Position numbers and translations under genes: made by a program. Shown here in pieces: positions 6,038-13,627 of a stretch of 18,473 bases of DNA. The stretch spans positions 1 through 18,473 of the forward strand of contig JASLAV010001188.1 in the NCBI GenBank assembly GCA_030146905.1, in the 5' to 3' direction. This stretch comes from Lentzea sp. GTDB taxonomy: Bacteria; Actinomycetota; Actinomycetes; Mycobacteriales; Pseudonocardiaceae. A model generated the notes under the pieces. The model did not search any database, had not been told where the DNA came from, and saw only the letters and a list, made by a program, of their open reading frames with translations. Each line of letters starts with the position of its first letter. Position 1 is the stretch's first letter.

Positions 6038-9000
6038 TTAGAAATAGGTGAACAATTCACGCAAAGGATCCCTGGTGTAGACCACATCGATATCCGCACC
6101 GAAAATCTTATTCCGCACTTCAATCCACTCCGAACGCAGGTTATCGTCAATAATAGACACGCCTTTATCCATGACCGTTTGGAGCGCATCAAATTCATTG
6201 CTATAGTAGCGTCCACTCTGAAACTTTCTTACATTTAGCAGCACCTCCGGATACACGTATGCGACAGTCAATATAGTATTCGAACTGACCAAGTAGATGT
6301 CTGGATAACTAGCCAGGCTCTTCATGGCCCTGAAAATAAATTCTTTTGTTAGCGTATGGACGCGCGTGCGCAGCAGAAGACACAGCGCGTCCCCCACGAC
6401 TTTGATGTCGGCTAAATCAGTATTGTCTGGAGGGTCCTCGACAAGAGAGACCAGGTGGTCCCCGTTGTGACTGGAGAAGACATGAGCTTGCACCCACGAC
6501 AACATCGAATCCGCCCAGCTCGGCCCTTGATTGTGAAACATCGTCCTGTCGACCAGTGCCAGCCCACGGCGAATTCGAGAAGCATGGACATCGTCACCAC
6601 CAGCCATCGCGGTCCAGTACTCATCACCACCCGCCATCTTAAAAGAAGCGAACTTCGGTGGCATGTCAACCAACCTGTTGCCATCCATAAGATTTAATGT
6701 AGACAAGAGCGACAGCCAGCTGTCGCGGTCCAGCCCGGACCGCCATAGCGAAAGCGCTGACCGCCAGTTCGCCAAAGACTCGGAGGGGTCGTCACCGAAC
6801 GGACCTATGAGCTGCAATCCAATTTTAGAATCGCTAAATTTAATCGAAATCGTGGTCAGGTTGGCCGAATAAGCCGCGAGCTGACGGATGAAGTCGAGTG
6901 GCGTGGGGCGGTAGGCGTCGAACTCAGACGACCGTCGGCGCTGCCGAAATGACCTAAGCAGATCCGTCAGCGCCCGATGGATGTTACTCTGTTCGACAGG
7001 TGATATCGTTGCGAAGATTTCCTTGGCGAATTCTCCAATGGAGGGGCGCGCGGCCCATACTTGATGGGAAAGCAGAGCAAACAACAGCTCGTCATCAGGA
7101 GCGCGATCAGAATATCGTCCCCCGTAGGCGGCATGCGCCAAGGAATCAAGTTCTCCCACAACCAGCTTCGCCACCAGATACTCACCAAATGTGGCGTGCA
7201 GAAACTCGTAGGCGCGTTCCGTAGTTCGAACCGTGGCCTCAGGAGCGTGGACAAAAAAGAACTCCCCGAGCAGCCTGGCACCTTCGTCATCGCGCAGATT
7301 GTTCTGTCGGGTGATTGCTACGAGATCAGATCGCAGGTCGGTCTCGCGCACACTCTGCACACCACGATTGAACATAGCTAGTGCCGCGACCGCCAGTCGG
7401 AAAACACGATCCGATGCAATGCGGTTGAGCTCATCGGGGCGCAATTGGCATGGGTTTTTGCGCGCCTCCCGCCGGGCAAAGCTATCGAAGATCCGCTCGT
7501 ACAGAGCCGACTTCGATAGACCGGTGTCGAGTTTGGGCGCCCTGGGATCGGCCGCGTAAATGGCTAACATGAGCAGAAGCAAAGGTTGCCTGGCCAAGTC
7601 AGCCTGGTGCAACGCCTCACTGGCCGTCAGTTCGCGAACAGACCCGGCCTTAATCGCCGACAAATTTGTGGCGCGCCACTCGTTCAGCCAAGCGGAGACC
7701 TGATCGTCGTCGAACTCATCCAGTTTGACCACCATCGCGCCGTACGGTATGTCAACCCTGTCAGCCACCACGGTTCGAGAGGTCACAATGACTGCCACTG
7801 GCCGATTTTGCTCGCCCTCGATCCGCTGAAACTCCATTACATCACGCAAATATCCGCTGCGGTCAAGGTCGGTCGCCTGCAACAACTCATCCAAGCCGTC
7901 CAACAGCACGACCAGAACGGTGCCGACGTGATCAGAGAGCGTCTGCCACTGCAACCGCCCGTTGCTCGCGATATTCAACGCCTGCTGGATCTGATCCGAT
8001 ATCGGGGCACCAGCCGACACGCTGCGCAGTGACACGCGGACCACAGTGTACTCTTCGGGCGGAAGCTGAGCGGCAAGGACCTTCGTGAGAATAGACTTGC
8101 CCGCGCCGGGATGCCCTAACAACAGTAGTGGCGTCGACGTGGCCTCCGCCGAGGTGAGGTGCGCAGCAAGCATCATCCCCAGATCCCGTGCGATAGGCTG
8201 TTTCGACCACCACTTTTCGTCTGCAGGACGGCTATCTTGGTAATGTGTAGCCGCTCGATAGTGCGGAGTGACGAAGGCCCTTTCAATCGTCGGGAAGGTG
8301 ACGTTCGCCTCGTAGCGCTCAGTGTCGCTTGGCACGATGAAATTGGCCAGCACACCCACATTGGCTCGGTGCAGTCCTTCCCGCTGCCCACCGATGTCGA
8401 CGCCACGATTAGAGACCAAGCTCAGCAGGGCTTGAACTTGAGTCAACGCTTGCCCGTGAGATTCCAAAATGGCCTGCACGTCGGAATTGAGGGTCTCAAA
8501 GCGATGCCGCGTGGCGGCATGCTCACCAAGAACGGCCCAAAAAACAAATTCCGGCGCTTTTTCTGCCAACATCAGATAATGCGTCCGGTAGCGCTCCAGA
8601 ACCTGACCACCGAAATTGTTCTTGAACAAATCTGTCAGACTCGAATCAACAGCGAGACCTTTTAAAAAGACGTTCATCGAATCCATGTGCTCTGCGATCC
8701 ACATAGATATATTGCGCTGATTCTCCTCGAATCCACACGTCGGCGATGGCGCGGGAATCGTTGACCAGTAAATTGATTCGTAGTAGCTTTGAGTTGCGCG
8801 CTTGCGTTCGCCGACGGTGAGCAGGTGCCGCTCTGCGGCCGTGAGGGCCAGTTCACGCTTCCGTCGTCTGCCAAGGCGTTCCTGCAACACCTCAAAGAAT
8901 GCGGCAGCCACGATGGTGCTGTGCGCGGCGACGATCAGGTCTCGGCGCTCAACTCCCTTGACGCCAGCCATTCGGTCCGACAGCTTCCCGATCACGCTCT

Positions 9001-9235
9001 GTAAAAGTTTGATCGCCTCGTTCTTCTGATCGACCCAGCCCCACACCGCAGCCAGTAGTGTCGCTACCGGTATGAAGGCCCCGCCGGTCCCAACCACAGC
9101 CGCAGCACCGGCTGCGGTTCCGGCGGCGAGGATGGCGCTGCCCAACGCCTTGTCGAGAGTGCCGACCGCCTCAGGCTCGTATCGGCCGAGGATGCGCAAA
9201 GCGCCAGCGAACGTAAGGGCGGGCTTGCGGGGCAT
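6038..9235 (-). CDS. NACHT/STAND NTPase, bacterial NLR-like antiphage protein
   Basis: A 1065-residue STAND protein. Residues 1-230 are mostly helical with a hydrophobic stretch at 33-68 and ERRDLIVAAHSTIVAAAFFEVLQ (96-118), resembling the NACHT N-terminal helical domain NNH7 as I recall it. The NACHT core has Walker A GHPGAGKS (374-381), Walker B LLDGLDEL (444-451, the NACHT DGxDE form), the sensor TSR (485-487), ARQPLLLLML (548-557) and the winged-helix FLHATFGEYL (678-687). The last 370 residues match nothing I know and may be the sensor. Related bNACHT proteins defend against phage, but that role is inferred here. GGAG lies 5 bases before the ATG. The 3' third is AT-rich with TTA, ATT and AAA codons unlike its neighbours, a sign of transfer. 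It stands alone on this strand. Confidence 0.88.
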   Translation of the reverse strand: MPRKPALTFAGALRILGRYEPEAVGTLDKALGSAILAAGTAAGAAAVVGTGGAFIPVATLLAAVWGWVDQKNEAIKLLQSVIGKLSDRMAGVKGVERRDLIVAAHSTIVAAAFFEVLQERLGRRRKRELALTAAERHLLTVGERKRATQSYYESIYWSTIPAPSPTCGFEENQRNISMWIAEHMDSMNVFLKGLAVDSSLTDLFKNNFGGQVLERYRTHYLMLAEKAPEFVFWAVLGEHAATRHRFETLNSDVQAILESHGQALTQVQALLSLVSNRGVDIGGQREGLHRANVGVLANFIVPSDTERYEANVTFPTIERAFVTPHYRAATHYQDSRPADEKWWSKQPIARDLGMMLAAHLTSAEATSTPLLLLGHPGAGKSILTKVLAAQLPPEEYTVVRVSLRSVSAGAPISDQIQQALNIASNGRLQWQTLSDHVGTVLVVLLDGLDELLQATDLDRSGYLRDVMEFQRIEGEQNRPVAVIVTSRTVVADRVDIPYGAMVVKLDEFDDDQVSAWLNEWRATNLSAIKAGSVRELTASEALHQADLARQPLLLLMLAIYAADPRAPKLDTGLSKSALYERIFDSFARREARKNPCQLRPDELNRIASDRVFRLAVAALAMFNRGVQSVRETDLRSDLVAITRQNNLRDDEGARLLGEFFFVHAPEATVRTTERAYEFLHATFGEYLVAKLVVGELDSLAHAAYGGRYSDRAPDDELLFALLSHQVWAARPSIGEFAKEIFATISPVEQSNIHRALTDLLRSFRQRRRSSEFDAYRPTPLDFIRQLAAYSANLTTISIKFSDSKIGLQLIGPFGDDPSESLANWRSALSLWRSGLDRDSWLSLLSTLNLMDGNRLVDMPPKFASFKMAGGDEYWTAMAGGDDVHASRIRRGLALVDRTMFHNQGPSWADSMLSWVQAHVFSSHNGDHLVSLVEDPPDNTDLADIKVVGDALCLLLRTRVHTLTKEFIFRAMKSLASYPDIYLVSSNTILTVAYVYPEVLLNVRKFQSGRYYSNEFDALQTVMDKGVSIIDDNLRSEWIEVRNKIFGADIDVVYTRDPLRELFTYF

Positions 9236-9250
9236 GGCAACTCCAGAGAG

Positions 9251-9475
9251 GTGAGGTTACTCCTGTACATCGAGCGGGATCCCACCTCGTTAGCGTTCGT
9301 ACGGTCTGCGATTGAAGATTGTGATGGGATGAGATCAACATCGGCCCGCACAAAAGTTTCCAGCAGGTCGGCAACGTTTGCAGACGCGAAACTCAAGACA
9401 GACGTGCGGGTGCCGATGAAGTGGAGTCAGCTGCTGCTTCAGTCCTTCCAGAACGCTGGCTGGCAGCTACCCTGA
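9251..9475 (+). CDS. Doubtful small ORF in the NACHT/XRE divergent gap
   Basis: The 319-base gap 9236-9554 between the NACHT start and the XRE gene holds one open frame of 74 codons from GTG 9251. It opens with a hydrophobic LLLYIERDP and ends VPMKWSQLLLQSFQNAGWQLP, which reads like protein. Codon use is mixed, with two TTA codons and weak GC3 bias, and the ribosome-binding site is poor. It may be a short real gene, the decayed end of an older one, or chance. Both flanking promoters must lie in this gap, and I see no other feature there. Confidence 0.25.
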   Translation: MRLLLYIERDPTSLAFVRSAIEDCDGMRSTSARTKVSSRSATFADAKLKTDVRVPMKWSQLLLQSFQNAGWQLP

Positions 9476-9554
9476 ACCCGGCATCCTCGCTGGGCACGCT
9501 CCGTCGGCTTCGCAGCTGGACATCCGCGAGGACATACAGCGATGAGGTGGACCT

Positions 9555-10787
9555 ATGGTGACCTCGGGTTTTCCCGACCCCGCGCACACCACGATCGGCC
9601 AGCGGATCAAGTGGGCGCGAGAACGTGCTGGCATGTCGCGTCCTGTCCTCGGCGGCCTGGTCGACAGGAGCGCGGAGTGGGTGAAGGCAGTCGAGAATGG
9701 CCGCCTGCAAGCCCCACGTCTTCCGATGCTGCTCCGCATCGCGCACGCCCTCGGCGTCCAGGACCTGGCCCAACTCACCGGCAACGGCCACGCCGTACCA
9801 GTCTCGGTGTTCGCCGGACAACGGCACATGGCACTCACTGCGGTGCAGGCCGCGCTGACGGACTACCACCTGCCCAGCGACACCCGCCCACCGAACGTCG
9901 CCCACCTCTCCGTGCGCCTGGACCAGGCATGGCAGGTCCGGCACGCAAGCAGCGACCACCGCACCCAACTCGGCCTACTCCTCCCCGACCTGATCCGGGA
10001 CGCGCAGCGCGCGGTGCGAGTAATCCGCGGTGAGGAACGCCGAGACGCGCGCCGCGTTCTCGCCGGGGTGTACCGACTCGCCGACTTCTACTGCGCCTAC
10101 CAACCGGCTCCGGAGTTGGTGTGGCTCGTCGCCGACAGAGCGCTGAACGAAGCGCTGGAAGCAGACGACCCGCTAGCGATCGCAGGAGGCACCTGGGCGA
10201 AGGTCCAGACCCTGCGCGACGCAGGCCGCTGGGACGAAGCACTGGACGTCGCGGCATTCGGCTCCCGCGAGATCGAGCCCTACCTCGACAGCGGCGACGA
10301 CTGGCGGGGCATGTGGGGCGCGCTGCAAGCCGAGGTCGCCTATGTGCACGCTCGCCGAGGCCGGCATGGCCAAGCCTGGGAGGCGTGGGAACTCGCAGAC
10401 CGCGTTGCGCAGGAGCTCCCTGTCGGCTACCGACACACGCAGTCATCGTTCAGCCGTCCAGTGATGTCCGCACACGCAACGACGCTCGGTGTCGAGCTGC
10501 GTCGTCCCTCGGAGGCGCTGCGCGCGGCCGACCAGTTCGACCCAGACGCCATCGCTTCAGTACCGCGACGAGCAAGGCACCTGATCGAGGTAGCCAGGGC
10601 GCACGACCAGCGCAGCGAAAAGCACGCGGTGTGGGCGCTGCTCCACCACTCGGAGCGCACGGCGTCCGAGACGATCAAGTACAACGGGTTCGCGCGGGAG
10701 ATGCTGATCAACCTGCGCAGCAACCCTCCGACCGGTCTGCGGCAGGACGTCTTGGAGCTGTGCGAACGGGTAGGCATCGCGGCCTGA
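9555..10787 (+). CDS. XRE-family HTH regulator with TPR-like helical body
   Basis: A 410-residue protein. Residues 13-75 are an XRE helix-turn-helix: TIGQRIKWARERAGMSRPVLGGLVDRS, WVKAVENGRL (the usual WVKxxExGR after the recognition helix), and LLRIAHALGV. Residues 90-400 are all helical with repeating Ala/Leu/Trp patterns (for example RALNEALEADDPLAIAGGTW and RGRHGQAWEAWELADRVA), consistent with TPR-like repeats. Such HTH-TPR proteins are common in actinomycetes and often bind a peptide or small ligand. The ATG at 9555 has a GAGGTGG ribosome-binding site. It leads a plus-strand run with the genes at 10896 and 11249 and diverges from the NACHT gene, so it could regulate either or both. A direct role in defence is speculation. 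Confidence 0.85.
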   Translation: MVTSGFPDPAHTTIGQRIKWARERAGMSRPVLGGLVDRSAEWVKAVENGRLQAPRLPMLLRIAHALGVQDLAQLTGNGHAVPVSVFAGQRHMALTAVQAALTDYHLPSDTRPPNVAHLSVRLDQAWQVRHASSDHRTQLGLLLPDLIRDAQRAVRVIRGEERRDARRVLAGVYRLADFYCAYQPAPELVWLVADRALNEALEADDPLAIAGGTWAKVQTLRDAGRWDEALDVAAFGSREIEPYLDSGDDWRGMWGALQAEVAYVHARRGRHGQAWEAWELADRVAQELPVGYRHTQSSFSRPVMSAHATTLGVELRRPSEALRAADQFDPDAIASVPRRARHLIEVARAHDQRSEKHAVWALLHHSERTASETIKYNGFAREMLINLRSNPPTGLRQDVLELCERVGIAA

Positions 10788-10798
10788 CCTGATCAGGT

Positions 10799-10819
10799 AG
10801 GGGTACAGCTTGTACCCCT
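10799..10819. promoter_or_regulatory. 8-bp inverted repeat after the XRE-TPR gene
   Basis: AGGGGTAC (10799-10806) and GTACCCCT (10812-10819) pair perfectly around a 5-base AGCTT loop. It begins 12 bases past the XRE-TPR stop and ends 76 bases before the next start. It may be a terminator or attenuator, or a protein-binding operator for the downstream pair; the sequence alone does not decide. Confidence 0.5.
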
Positions 10820-10895
10820 TGGCATGTCTCAGCGGTCCTACGGTCCCGAACATGCAGCCGATCACCAGCGCAAACGGCACGGCGGTGGGTGGGTC

Positions 10896-11261
10896 ATGAA
10901 CCTGCTCACCGATGCCGAAGCAGTGCAGCTCTTCCCCAGCCTTCAAGACCTGATCCTAATCCGTGACGCAGGCTGGAAATTCCTGCCGATCGAAGACCCC
11001 GGCGACCCCAGCGCCGCGCTGGACGCCGCCAGGATTTGGCCGGCCGGGTGGCGGGACTGCATCCGCGTTCGCGACGAGAATGACGCTCTCGGCCTACGCA
11101 TCCACGTTCCCGCCGATAAGCACACCGCGCCTGGGATCGTGTGGGAGCGGAGCGGAAGTCTCGTCGAAGTCGTTCAGGAGCTGCTGGCGCTGCCCGCACC
11201 TGACGAGCAGCTCGCGCCCACACTGATCATCGGCACGGCACCGAGGCTATGGACGCCCTAG
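10896..11261 (+). CDS. Small acidic hypothetical protein
   Basis: A 121-residue soluble protein of unknown function. The start MNLLTDAEAVQLFPSL at 10896 has a G-rich stretch (GGTGGGTGGG) just upstream. An in-frame ATG at 10824 would add 24 basic, His-rich residues that cross the inverted-repeat region and look non-coding. Visible patterns: DAARIWPAGWRDCIRVRDENDALGLRIH suggests an alpha/beta fold, and a W-E-R-S-G-S-L turn precedes the final helix VEVVQELLALP. There are no membrane segments. It lies downstream of the XRE-TPR gene and overlaps the next gene by 13 bases, so the two are probably co-expressed. Small proteins following XRE-TPR regulators are frequent in actinomycetes, but their role is not known to me. 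Confidence 0.7.
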   Translation: MNLLTDAEAVQLFPSLQDLILIRDAGWKFLPIEDPGDPSAALDAARIWPAGWRDCIRVRDENDALGLRIHVPADKHTAPGIVWERSGSLVEVVQELLALPAPDEQLAPTLIIGTAPRLWTP

Positions 11262-11656
11262 CTCAGCGCCAAGTCGGGGCGGGCGTCTTCCGGCCGCTCA
11301 TGCACGTCATCGTCCCGGACGCGCCACAGATCGTCTTCAACGGCATCCCGCTGTGGTTCGCGGCATGCGGTGCCGTCTGCGTTCCCGCCCCACGCGCAAT
11401 CAAGGACCGTGAGTGGTGCGAGAAGTGCCTAGCGACGCAGAGGCATCAACGTCGGCGGAGCAGCTCTTCCATCAGGTCCGCAACGACGACGCACCTGAAG
11501 CCCGTGTCGTCGTCCTTCATGGTTGCGTTCGCGTCGTTGAAAGACGATGGCGTGGCCCGGTTGAACGGGCTCGTCCAAGCGCCGCCCTTGAGCTCGTGGC
11601 GTCCGGGCTTCGTCTCGGTTGAGCACCACTCCCAGACGTTGCCGCACATGTCGTAG
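11249..11656 (+). CDS. Zinc-ribbon-like small protein with a run-on antisense tail
   Basis: The frame is 135 codons, but only the first 65 look real. They read MDALAQRQVGAGVFRPLMHVIV, then a C4 motif with Cys40, Cys44, Cys57 and Cys60 (C-x3-C-x12-C-x2-C), typical of a small zinc ribbon. From residue 66 the frame lies wholly antisense to the SUMF1-fusion gene and becomes a Ser/Arg-rich string, as expected of a shadow reading. The original stop was probably lost when the convergent aminotransferase/SUMF1 unit was joined here, near 11440. The ATG at 11249 overlaps the previous stop by 13 bases and has GAGG upstream. Its function is unknown; zinc ribbons of this size often bind nucleic acid or protein. 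Confidence 0.55.
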   Translation: MDALAQRQVGAGVFRPLMHVIVPDAPQIVFNGIPLWFAACGAVCVPAPRAIKDREWCEKCLATQRHQRRRSSSSIRSATTTHLKPVSSSFMVAFASLKDDGVARLNGLVQAPPLSSWRPGFVSVEHHSQTLPHMS

Positions 11657-12384
11657 ACACCGTAAGGGCTCACGCCGCTCTGGTAGCAGTCCCGCACGGT
11701 GGTCTGTCCAACGCCGTTCTCTCGCACGTTGCACTTGGCGGGCGTTGGTTGGTCGCCCCAGGGGTAGACGGTGCCGCGCGTTCCTCGGGCGGCTTTCTCC
11801 CACTGCTGGCTCGTCGGCAGAGACTTCCCCGCCCACGTCGCGTACGCGTTCGCGTCGTTCCACGTCACGAAGACCACCGGGTGGTCCTTAATGTCTGGCG
11901 GGCACTGCCCTTCCGGCCAGTGATCCGGCGCGTGGTGACCAGTCGCGGCCACGAAGCGTGCGTAGTCCTCGTTGGAGACCGGATAGACGTCGATGTAGTA
12001 GCCGGGTATCCAGGCCGGGGTGTTGCTCGGGCCGCCGAGGAAGACGCTTCCTTCCACCGGGACCATCGCGCTGCCATCGGTCGGGTGGTGGACCTGGCCG
12101 CTCCCGATCGGCACGACGTGCGCCTCTTGCTCCGCAGCGCTGACTACCGAGTCACCGACGAGGAACGTGAACCGCGCATGGGTGTCGGGATCGCTGCGGC
12201 TCAGGCAGGTGTCCAGCGCCGCCTGGTTCACGGGCCGCGGCTGGATGTTCTCGCGGCCGGCCTCCCACTTCGAGACCATGCGCTCACTCACGCCGAGATG
12301 AGCCGCGAACTCTCTCAGACTCATGCGCATTGCATCGCGTAGAGCACGAACCTCCACACCGGTCCAGCGACGCACGGTCGGCAT
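11446..12384 (-). CDS. HTH-SUMF1 fusion (formylglycine-generating-enzyme fold) protein
   Basis: A 312-residue two-domain protein. Residues 10-48 form an XRE-like helix-turn-helix (MSLREFAAHLGVSERMVSKWEAG). Residues 108-300 are a SUMF1/FGE-sulfatase domain with its marks in order: PVSNEDYARF (135-144), LPTSQQWEKAARG (189-201), YPWGD (207-211), CGNVWEW (247-253), KGGAW (266-270) and terminal GFRC (295-298). The paired copper-binding cysteines of true formylglycine-generating enzymes, near the R-x-A-x-R segment, are absent (SPFNRATPSSFN), and no EgtB-type iron-binding HxxxHxE is evident. It may bind a ligand and act as a sensor for the HTH. The ATG at 12384 follows GAGGGGGAG; an in-frame ATG at 12468 would overlap the aminotransferase end. 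It lies 55 bases after that gene on the same strand. Confidence 0.85.
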   Translation of the reverse strand: MPTVRRWTGVEVRALRDAMRMSLREFAAHLGVSERMVSKWEAGRENIQPRPVNQAALDTCLSRSDPDTHARFTFLVGDSVVSAAEQEAHVVPIGSGQVHHPTDGSAMVPVEGSVFLGGPSNTPAWIPGYYIDVYPVSNEDYARFVAATGHHAPDHWPEGQCPPDIKDHPVVFVTWNDANAYATWAGKSLPTSQQWEKAARGTRGTVYPWGDQPTPAKCNVRENGVGQTTVRDCYQSGVSPYGVYDMCGNVWEWCSTETKPGRHELKGGAWTSPFNRATPSSFNDANATMKDDDTGFRCVVVADLMEELLRRR

Positions 12385-12439
12385 TGCACACTCCCCCTCG
12401 GAGAACTCCCGAGTGACCCTAGCGCGCACATAGCGCCGC

Positions 12440-13225
12440 CTATACAGGTTCGGCCGGAATGTCGGCATACAGCCCTCGCAGCTCCTTCAGAACGGGGTGA
12501 GCCTCCGATGCCCACTCCGTCGAGTCGACCGATGACACTGCTCGGACACCGGTTGCAGCGTTGGTCGCGAAGGCTGCATCCATGCTCGGGAGGTCGGACA
12601 GCGTCAGTGGTTCTGTCACGATCTGCTCATCCAATTCTTGGTGGAGCAGGGTCATCGTGATTCCTGCGAGGTACGCGGATCGCGGCCAAATAATGCGGCC
12701 GTCGCGAACGAATCCGATGTTCGAGGTGGCTACCTCGGAAATCGTGCCGTCCGGGTTGAGAAAAAGGACGTCGTCATAGCCATCGCGCTGAGCGGCCCGG
12801 CGACGCTGCATGGTTCCCCAGAGGCCAACATGCTTCACGGCCGGCATGTCGCGCTGGTACGCAGCCGCTTGAAGCCGCCACGGCGCTGGCGATCCGCTCG
12901 CCGCGCTGCGGTGCGTGACCAGCACGTGCGGATCTGCGTCGTGACCGATGGTTCCCAGGTCGAGGGCCGGATCGAAGACCGTGACGCGTACGACCACACG
13001 GCCGTCCGCGTGCTCGCCAAGGGCCTTCCGCACGTAGCCGCGGACCTGCTCGGTGTCGAGATCACGATCGAAGAGCTGGCGGCAGTCACGGGCAAGCCGC
13101 GCCATGTGCAGCGACAGTCCCCGCACCTCGCCGTTTTCCACGAGCATTGATGTGAAGTGCCCGTAGTTCGTGAGCGCGAGCGTCTTCATCTGATCGAGGG
13201 TGACAGGGACGCCATTCAGGTCCAT
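12440..13225 (-). CDS. Class IV (fold-type IV) PLP aminotransferase
   Basis: A 261-residue homologue of the branched-chain / D-amino-acid aminotransferase and aminodeoxychorismate lyase superfamily. The PLP lysine is Lys131 in PAVKHVG. It is followed by RRRAAQRDGYDDVLFLNPDGTISEVATSNI, with the conserved Glu164 that contacts the PLP ring nitrogen, then the phosphate-binding turn in AGITMTLLH and ATNAATGVRAV near the end. The length suits the family. The start MDLNGVPVTLDQ at 13225 gives an N-terminus typical of this actinomycete subgroup, although the ribosome-binding site is weak. The substrate cannot be told. It is upstream of, and probably co-transcribed with, the HTH-SUMF1 gene, and it diverges from the element backbone at 13408. 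Confidence 0.9.
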   Translation of the reverse strand: MDLNGVPVTLDQMKTLALTNYGHFTSMLVENGEVRGLSLHMARLARDCRQLFDRDLDTEQVRGYVRKALGEHADGRVVVRVTVFDPALDLGTIGHDADPHVLVTHRSAASGSPAPWRLQAAAYQRDMPAVKHVGLWGTMQRRRAAQRDGYDDVLFLNPDGTISEVATSNIGFVRDGRIIWPRSAYLAGITMTLLHQELDEQIVTEPLTLSDLPSMDAAFATNAATGVRAVSSVDSTEWASEAHPVLKELRGLYADIPAEPV

Positions 13226-13272
13226 GCACTCAGGCTGCCACTCCGCCCACGGATTCTGAAGGTGCCCGCGCC

Positions 13273-13315
13273 GAAGTTCGGTGAAAGTTCAGTGGTGGAA
13301 GTTCAGTGGAAGTTC
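13273..13315. repeat. Helically phased AAGTTCAGTGG repeats
   Basis: GTTC cores occur at 13276, 13287, 13301 and 13312, spaced 11, 14 and 11 bases, close to whole turns of the helix. The two inner copies read AAGTTCAGTGG; the outer copies vary at the ends. They lie 48-90 bases upstream of the aminotransferase start and about 95-135 bases upstream of the plus-strand gene at 13408. An array of sites for one regulator at this divergent promoter is the simplest reading. Confidence 0.55.
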
Positions 13316-13358
13316 AGCGTTGAGGTACTACTCGGGCAGTTCTCGTGTGGCGCAGGTC

Positions 13359-13374
13359 GCATCAAGCTTGATGC
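13359..13374. promoter_or_regulatory. Perfect 16-bp palindrome GCATCAAGCTTGATGC
   Basis: The sequence equals its own reverse complement over all 16 bases and lies 34 bases before the ATG at 13408, in the promoter zone of the first backbone gene. It is probably an operator for a dimeric repressor, perhaps the XRE protein at 13628-13978, although that protein's own promoter shows a different repeat (TCTAGCGC). Confidence 0.55.
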
Positions 13375-13407
13375 AGAACGAACCACAACCGAGAACGGAG
13401 CACCGAG

Positions 13408-13608
13408 ATGGCCAAGAAACAGACGATGATGCCGCTTCCGACCGGCGGCGGGACCGGTCGGCGCGTAGAGCTCACCCTCACTGCCGTCGCCGTGTTCGCA
13501 CTGGTGGTCCGTGACCCCGCCGGGGCCGCAAACATCACGCGGCAGCTGGCCGCTTGGGGCGGGACGGTGCTTGACGGCCTAGTCGCCTTCATCCAGGCAC
13601 TGTCCTGA
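13408..13608 (+). CDS. Small single-pass membrane protein
   Basis: A 66-residue protein with a basic, Gly-rich N-terminus (MAKKQTMMPLPTGGGTGRR), one hydrophobic segment at about residues 22-35 (LTLTAVAVFALVV), a polar linker, and a second weaker amphipathic helix (GTVLDGLVAFIQAL). The ATG at 13408 follows GGAG at 7-base spacing, and a repeat-rich promoter region precedes it. Tiny membrane proteins are common in AICE and Streptomyces-plasmid backbones, where some aid plasmid spread in the mycelium, but I cannot match this one to a named family. It converges on the XRE gene with only 19 bases between stops. Confidence 0.65.
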   Translation: MAKKQTMMPLPTGGGTGRRVELTLTAVAVFALVVRDPAGAANITRQLAAWGGTVLDGLVAFIQALS

Positions 13609-13627
13609 TGGCGGAGACGGGACTGTC

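Noticed and set aside
11446..11580. SUMF1 domain ending in GFRC as a diversity-generating retroelement target
   Set aside because: DGR variable proteins often have this fold and ending, but no reverse transcriptase, template repeat or accessory gene is visible, and the domain is fused to an HTH.
13273..13315. Short repeats taken as a CRISPR array
   Set aside because: The units are 11 bases with no unique spacers of even length and no cas genes nearby; they look like regulator sites.
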